A stretch of DNA of 64,000 nt, from NCBI RefSeq assembly GCF_009711185.1, contig NZ_WMIF01000004.1:62001-126000 (forward strand). The letters run 5' to 3'. Under the pieces are notes generated by a model. That model saw nothing but the letters and a program-made list of their open reading frames with translations, was not told the DNA's origin and made no database searches. Positions 62,083 through 64,000 of the stretch are shown here, piece by piece (the first letter of the stretch is position 1; each line of letters starts with the position of its first letter). The translations under genes and the position numbers were made by a program. Origin of the DNA: Paracoccus limosus. GTDB lineage: Bacteria > Pseudomonadota > Alphaproteobacteria > Rhodobacterales > Rhodobacteraceae.

Positions 62083-62575
62083 CCTGCGGCATCAGGAAAT
62101 GCCCGGTCGCCTGCGCAAACAGCCGCGCGCGCTGATCCTGCCATGCCTCGACCTGCACGCTGGCATAGCGCCGCCCCAGACGCACCACCCGCGCCCGCGC
62201 ATAGGAATCGCGCGGCAGGCCCGATCGCAGATAGTCCACGGTAAAGTCGATGGTCTTGGGCAGGCGCGGCATGGTCTCGGGGCGGGCGGGATCGGGGGCG
62301 ATGCGGCCTGCCTCCATGTCCTGCCAGATCGCGCTCCATGCCAGCTCGACAATGCAGGTCACCTCCAGAAAGGCCGCCGTCACCCCGCCATGGATCGCCG
62401 GCAGCGCCGGGTTGCCGATCAGCTTTTCGTCATAGGGCAGGATCGCGGTCAGCTCGTCGCCCCGGCGGTCGAATTGCACGCCCAGCCAGCGGATATAAGG
62501 CACGCCCGAAAACAGCGCGCTCAGCGTGGTATTGCGGCGCGACTTGATGGCGGCAAGGGGTTCGTTGCGGTCCAT
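62075..62575 (-). CDS. PaaI-like hotdog thioesterase 1
   Basis: 166 residues. HotDog acyl-CoA thioesterase fold: LPYDEKLIGNPALPAIHGGVTAAFLEVTC, with the active-site HGG, then IDFTVDYLRSGLPRDSYARA. Acts on an unknown acyl or aryl-CoA. Overlaps the MATE gene and starts three bases after the stop of a second hotdog gene, which it resembles at the same motifs. Confidence 0.88.
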   Translation of the reverse strand: MDRNEPLAAIKSRRNTTLSALFSGVPYIRWLGVQFDRRGDELTAILPYDEKLIGNPALPAIHGGVTAAFLEVTCIVELAWSAIWQDMEAGRIAPDPARPETMPRLPKTIDFTVDYLRSGLPRDSYARARVVRLGRRYASVQVEAWQDQRARLFAQATGHFLMPQDD

Positions 62576-62578
62576 GGG

Positions 62579-63019
62579 CTAGCGCTCGAAGGTAAAGGCA
62601 CCGGTGGCCGAGGCCACGGGCCGCGCCTCGTCGGCATCCATGGCCCAGGCGCGCACGAAGGCGACCGAGCGGGTGACGTGATAGCATTCCGCCCGCGCGG
62701 TAATGACCTGACGCGGGGTCGCGGCGCGCATGTAGTCGATGCGCAGGTCGATCGTGGCGGTGACGCGGGCGCCGTCAGGATGGGCCATGACCGCCGCACC
62801 GCTGCAGGTGTCCATCAGCGTCGAGATCACCCCGCCATGGATCACGCCGCTGCGGGGATCGCCGACAAGATCCGGGTTCCACGGCAGCGAGATCACCGCC
62901 CTGCCCGGCCCCAGCTCTTGCAGTTCCATCCCCAGCACGCGGGCATGAGGAATAGACTCGATGAACTGGCGGGCGATCTGGCGTTGCCGGTCTTGGGCTG
63001 CGGCATCTGGCTGGGCCAT
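62579..63019 (-). CDS. PaaI-like hotdog thioesterase 2
   Basis: 146 residues. [32 protein letters not shown] holds the HGG active site; then [15 protein letters not shown] and [11 protein letters not shown]. Same fold and motif order as the next gene, so a tandem pair of paralogues. ATG 63019 follows GAGGTCC. Divergent from the MerR gene by 120 bases, so MerR may control it. Confidence 0.88.
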   Translation of the reverse strand: MAQPDAAAQDRQRQIARQFIESIPHARVLGMELQELGPGRAVISLPWNPDLVGDPRSGVIHGGVISTLMDTCSGAAVMAHPDGARVTATIDLRIDYMRAATPRQVITARAECYHVTRSVAFVRAWAMDADEARPVASATGAFTFER

Positions 63020-63139
63020 GCGGACCTCATATCTGCTGGTGACAAGGCTAGCCGCCCGCGCCCCGCGCCACAAGACGGCCAGCGGTTGAGTTTGAGACGC
63101 CCGCGCGATAGTCTGGCCGCGACATAGGCAGGTTGATCG

Positions 63140-63529
63140 ATGCCCGACAGCGAATTCATCAGTTTCAAGGACATGTGCGCGCGCTTTGATGTAACGCCGC
63201 GCACCCTGCGCTATTACGAATATATCGAGCTGCTGAACCCCCGCAAGGAAGGCCGTTCGCGCTTTTACGGGCCGCGGGAAATCGCCCGCATGAAGCTGAT
63301 CCTGCGCGGCCGCCGCTTTGGCTTTTCGCTGGAGGACATCCGGCAATGGCTGCTGATCTACGGCGAAAAGGGCACGCACGAACAGTATCGCGTCTGGATC
63401 GATCTGGCGAATCGTCAACTGGGCGTGCTGACCCAACAGCGCGACGAGCTGAACCAGACCATGGCCGAGCTTGAGGCGCTGCGCGACGACACCGCCGCGC
63501 TGCTGGAGGCGATGGACAAGCCTGCTTGA
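63140..63529 (+). CDS. MerR-family regulator 1
   Basis: 129 residues. Mer[31 protein letters not shown] and [31 protein letters not shown], then a coiled coil ([24 protein letters not shown]). No metal-binding cysteines in the tail, so probably an organic effector. Divergent from the hotdog genes and followed by a paralogue after 124 bases. Confidence 0.9.
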   Translation: MPDSEFISFKDMCARFDVTPRTLRYYEYIELLNPRKEGRSRFYGPREIARMKLILRGRRFGFSLEDIRQWLLIYGEKGTHEQYRVWIDLANRQLGVLTQQRDELNQTMAELEALRDDTAALLEAMDKPA

Positions 63530-63653
63530 CCGGGCCCTGCCCCTAGCCTGCCATACCGGCCCCACGCCGGCTGACGCCACGTCGCAACTTACGCGCAGGT
63601 CAACTTGCCCTATATGTCCTGCCGAAGAGGTCGGAGCAGACGAGGCAGCGCCA

Positions 63654-64000
63654 TGAGCGACGCGCATATGACCATCCGGCAGATGTGCGACCGGTTCAAC
63701 GTCACCCCCCGGACGCTGCGCTTTTACGAATCGCGCGAACTGATCTCGCCCGAGCGGCGCGGCCAGCACCGGCTTTACGACCGCGCCGACCGTGCCCGGC
63801 TGACGCTGATCCTGCGCGGCAAGCGCTTTGGCTTTTCGCTGGAACAGATCCGGCAATTGCTGGAGCTCTACGACCCCGCCGAACGCAACCGCACCCAGAC
63901 CGAGGCGACGCTGGCCACGGCGCAGGCGCGGCTGGGCGACATGATCCGCCAGCAGGACGAGCTGGCCAGTGCCATCACCGAATTGCGCCAGTTGATCGTC
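63654..64000 (+). CDS. MerR-family regulator 2 (3' end beyond window)
   Basis: First ~115 residues seen. [27 protein letters not shown] and [25 protein letters not shown] closely parallel MerR 1, followed by a coiled coil ([21 protein letters not shown]). Relatives of this type in Alphaproteobacteria often regulate branched-chain or fatty acyl-CoA degradation genes; nothing in the window tests this. Confidence 0.85.

Noticed and set aside
63589..63617. A LiuR-like operator or MerR promoter (TTACGC to TATATG) before the second MerR gene.
   Set aside because: The half-sites do not form a real dyad and the -35 match is poor; spacing alone is not enough.
1..64000. tRNA, rRNA, CRISPR, insertion sequences, prophage or riboswitch.
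   Set aside because: No T-loop-like GTTCGAATC outside genes, no spaced repeats, no transposase or integrase, and no recognisable riboswitch core were found by reading; short RNA genes could still be missed.

Overview
The window is a chromosomal segment of a GC-rich alphaproteobacterium of the Rhodobacteraceae, most likely Paracoccus or a close relative. Pointers are a 104-residue zeta-type ATP synthase inhibitor (DUF1476), a ChpT phosphotransferase, CarD, a TIGR02300 FYDLN protein, an OlsBA pair, a short alphaproteobacterial HPr kinase with RapZ/EIIA/HPr, an fdsGBACD formate dehydrogenase operon and a perfect FNR-type box. The genus is inferred from gene content and was not tested. I saw no IS element, prophage, CRISPR array, tRNA or rRNA; nearly all genes are ordinary core genes, so there is no clear accessory island.

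Layout. 1-4.3 kb: 3' end of methylmalonyl-CoA mutase, a glycosyltransferase-like gene overlapping a HEPN-like small gene, and hom. 4.3-8.6 kb: GntR regulator, YgjP-type metallopeptidase, FYDLN protein, PaiB-like FMN protein, carD, fdxA, S4 protein. 8.6-17.9 kb: TPR lipoprotein-like protein plus SUV3-type RNA helicase, SCP2 protein, lipase, PepF, M19 dipeptidase, ppk2. 18-24.8 kb: parE, chpT, DUF3553, olsBA, SLC13 permease. 24.8-30.3 kb: ymdB-type phosphoesterase, ubiB, ubiE, mutM, enoyl-CoA hydratase, rpsT. 30.8-34.8 kb: dnaA-dnaN-recF-VOC. 34.8-44.6 kb: ade, recO, META lipoprotein, mcd (ethylmalonyl-CoA pathway), TauE-like exporter, dapE and two small genes, gshA, DUF2852. 44.6-49.3 kb: TetR, HPr, EIIA, RapZ, HprK and divergent pckA. 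49.3-60.2 kb: DUF2585, rnr, fdsGBACD with a LysR gene, purS, purC. 60.3-64 kb: zeta subunit, MATE exporter, two hotdog thioesterases and two tandem MerR regulators, the last cut by the window end.

The genes suggest a facultative C1/C2-using heterotroph: formate oxidation to NADH (fds), acetyl-CoA assimilation by the ethylmalonyl-CoA route (mcd, mutase), and carbon control by an incomplete regulatory phosphotransferase system beside pckA. The most notable non-coding signals are (i) a textbook class II FNR promoter in front of ppk2, (ii) seven intergenic copies of a hairpin plus GG-TATTTGG element, one forming a perfect 26-bp inverted repeat, and (iii) a perfect dyad over the -35 region of the fds promoter. 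No clearly new multi-gene system was found; the least explained coding pair is the glycosyltransferase-like/HEPN-like overlap near 2.4 kb.
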